Source: Ancylobacter gelatini
GTDB lineage: Bacteria > Pseudomonadota > Alphaproteobacteria > Rhizobiales > Xanthobacteraceae
DNA: 64,000 nucleotides
Reading direction: 5' to 3'
Assembly: GCF_022601675.1 (NCBI RefSeq)
Contig: NZ_JAKVIL010000010.1
Span: forward strand, 1 to 64,000
Shown: one piece after another, positions 60,564-64,000 of the stretch
How positions within the stretch are numbered: position 1 is the stretch's first letter
How the letters are laid out: each line of letters starts with the position of its first letter
Position numbers and translations under genes: made by a program
Notes under the pieces: generated by a model
The model's database searches: none
What the model was told of the DNA's origin: nothing
The model's input: only the letters and a program-made list of their open reading frames with translations

Positions 60564-61271
60564 TCAGACCGGCCAGTCCGCGAGCTGCCAGGCCGAATCC
60601 CAGAACATCCATTCGAGCTGGCTGGCGCGGCCATAGGCCTCGTGCATGCGCGCCCGCACCGCTGGCGAGGCGCTTTCCGCCGCGCGATCGGTGGTAGCGA
60701 TCACCGCGCGCACCGCCTCGTGGAACTCCTCGCCGGCATAGGTGTCGATCCAGGCGTCATAGGGGTTCGGCCGTACGGCGCGAGCGAGGATGTCGCGGCC
60801 GATCTCGGCATAGATCCAGAAGCACGGCAGCAGCCCCGCCAGAACCACGGGATAAGGCTCGCCATAGGCGGTAGCCATCAGGAAGCTGGTGTAGTGATGG
60901 CAGACCGGCGACAGCTCGGCCTGCGCGAATTCCTCCGGCGCGATGCCGAATTTAGTGAAGAAGTCGGCATGGAGCGAGCGCTCCACCACCACCGCCACCT
61001 TGGCGCCCTCGGCGAACTGGACCAGCCCGTCCGTGTCGTCGGCCTTGGCGGCAGCGATCGCCAGCGCACGGCCGAACGCGATGAGGTAATGCGCGTCCTG
61101 GATCATGTAGTGCTTGAAGCGGGCCACATCGAGCGTGCCGGCAGCCAGCGCCTCATTGAACGGCATGGTGCGGATCGCCTCATAGACCGCGAGATTTCGC
61201 TGCCAGGCCTCTTCGCTGAAGCGCGGCAAAGCGGGGCGGGTCGAGGTTGGCATCGCGGCGTTCTCGGGCAT
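60564..61271 (-). CDS. tenA: TenA-family thiaminase II / aminopyrimidine aminohydrolase
   Basis: A 235-aa TenA fold protein. It hydrolyses formyl-aminopyrimidine thiamine breakdown products in thiamine salvage. Landmarks are FKHYMIQDAHYL, SPVCHHYTSF with the nucleophile Cys124, PCFWIYAEIG and SQLEWMFWDSAW with the catalytic Glu. The start at 61271 has GGAGG 6 nt upstream. It lies immediately after the ATP synthase terminator on the same strand, leaving almost no room for its own promoter. Confidence 0.92.
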   Translation of the reverse strand: MPENAAMPTSTRPALPRFSEEAWQRNLAVYEAIRTMPFNEALAAGTLDVARFKHYMIQDAHYLIAFGRALAIAAAKADDTDGLVQFAEGAKVAVVVERSLHADFFTKFGIAPEEFAQAELSPVCHHYTSFLMATAYGEPYPVVLAGLLPCFWIYAEIGRDILARAVRPNPYDAWIDTYAGEEFHEAVRAVIATTDRAAESASPAVRARMHEAYGRASQLEWMFWDSAWQLADWPV

Positions 61272-61287
61272 GGCATTCCTCCGGACA

Positions 61288-61313
61288 TGAAAAGGGCCGC
61301 CCAAAGGCGGCCC
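61288..61313 (-). terminator. terminator of the ATP synthase operon
   Basis: On the minus strand GGGCCGCC (61313-61306) pairs with GGCGGCCC (61301-61294) over a TTTG loop, followed by TTTTC. It sits between the atpC stop and the tenA start. Confidence 0.85.
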
Positions 61314-61356
61314 GCATCATTCTACCCTGCCGCCGTCAGACGGGGCTGGCGCTATA

Positions 61357-61773
61357 TCAGTGGCTGGTACGGCCATCGGCCTCGATCGCCGCCGACGCCG
61401 CCCGGAGCGAATCCAGCGTGCCCTGCAGGCGCAGGCGAGCCGCGTCGTCGCGAGCGTCCTCGACGTCTTCCTGCGCGTCCTTGATCATCTGCGCCAGGCG
61501 CGCCGGGTTCATCTCGCTGAGCGGCACGGCGGTCTCGGCCAGAACGGTGAGCCCGGCCGGGTTTGCCTCCGCAAGGCCGCCACTGACGAACAGCTTGCGA
61601 GGGGCGCCGTCGCCCTTGATGGTCAGCACGCCGGGCTTCAGCGTGGAGACGAAGGGCGCATGACCGGCCAGCACGCCGAATTCGCCCTCGGTACCGGGGA
61701 CCACGACTTCGGTCACCGAGCCGGAATAGACGAGGCGCTCCGGCGAGACGAGTTCAAACGAGAAATTGGCCAT
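61357..61773 (-). CDS. atpC: F1F0 ATP synthase subunit epsilon
   Basis: A 138-aa F1 central-stalk subunit. The N-terminal beta barrel ([40 protein letters not shown], landmarks [11 protein letters not shown] and [11 protein letters not shown]) and two C-terminal helices are present. Epsilon links gamma to the c-ring and regulates ATP hydrolysis. It is the last gene of the atp operon, 98 bp after atpD. Confidence 0.97.
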   Translation of the reverse strand: MANFSFELVSPERLVYSGSVTEVVVPGTEGEFGVLAGHAPFVSTLKPGVLTIKGDGAPRKLFVSGGLAEANPAGLTVLAETAVPLSEMNPARLAQMIKDAQEDVEDARDDAARLRLQGTLDSLRAASAAIEADGRTSH

Positions 61774-61871
61774 GGATCCTCCAGGGGATGCGTCAGCGCG
61801 CGCAGTTCTTCAACATGTCGGCCCGAAGGCCGGCTCCGGGCACCGCGAAGCGGCACCCGGACAGCGGAAGA

Positions 61872-64000
<2,129 letters not shown>

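Noticed and set aside
61272..61356. TPP riboswitch before tenA
   Set aside because: The gap is only 85 bp and is largely the atp terminator; no THI-box sequence is visible.

Overview
The window is about 64 kb of GC-rich bacterial chromosome. Gene families point to an alphaproteobacterium of the Hyphomicrobiales: a PntA-type transhydrogenase start, a BcsN lipoprotein beside bcsABZ, a SitABCD manganese transporter behind Mur-like boxes, an NAD-type short 6-phosphogluconate dehydrogenase and an orphan CbbQ/CbbO pair. A Xanthobacteraceae-like host (Ancylobacter, Starkeya, Xanthobacter) is a guess only. I see no tRNA, rRNA, CRISPR array, insertion sequence or prophage. The region looks like ordinary chromosome carrying several small accessory modules.

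Layout, left to right. Positions 1-10050 hold central metabolism: the 5' end of pntA, pyruvate carboxylase, pyruvate kinase with a clear terminator, then a leftward group of GNAT acetyltransferase, secreted M23 peptidase and an AceE/transketolase-like ThDP enzyme. Positions 10240-20073 hold a cellulose locus: bcsN diverges from an overlapping bcsA-bcsB-bcsZ-TPR (bcsK-like) operon with a c-di-GMP-binding PilZ domain on BcsA and no BcsC porin. Positions 20067-25366 hold three regulator/enzyme modules: HxlR with a QorB-like reductase, LysR with an MFS pump and an aldo-keto reductase, and a TetR regulator. Several have visible palindromic operators.

Positions 25460-31127 hold an aliphatic amide locus: the amide sensor AmiC, the ANTAR antiterminator AmiR, an RNA leader with hairpins and a terminator, amidase AmiE, an NCS1 permease and a MetX-like alpha/beta hydrolase. 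Positions 31150-34319 hold the CbbQ/CbbO MoxR-VWA pair. They are followed by an aminotransferase, a DEAD-box helicase, a small membrane protein, a GST-like protein, the sit manganese transporter, gnd, an MHS-type MFS transporter and ada.

Positions 47419-51740 hold a PhoA-type alkaline phosphatase followed by a three-gene metal-flavoured module: a Tat-exported small protein, an ABC ATPase and an FtsX-like permease with a histidine-rich loop. The rest is mostly housekeeping: SDR/LysR, NUDIX/luciferase-like, a glutamine amidotransferase, a methyltransferase, a second DEAD-box helicase with an extended IF-1 gene, a GntR regulator, tenA, and the 3' end of the ATP synthase operon (atpG partial, atpD, atpC).

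The most notable items are the ANTAR leader in a rearranged amide locus, the His-rich ABC module, the orphan CbbQO pair, the bcs locus without an outer-membrane porin, and two genes (pntA start and bcsZ) whose codon use departs from that of their neighbours.
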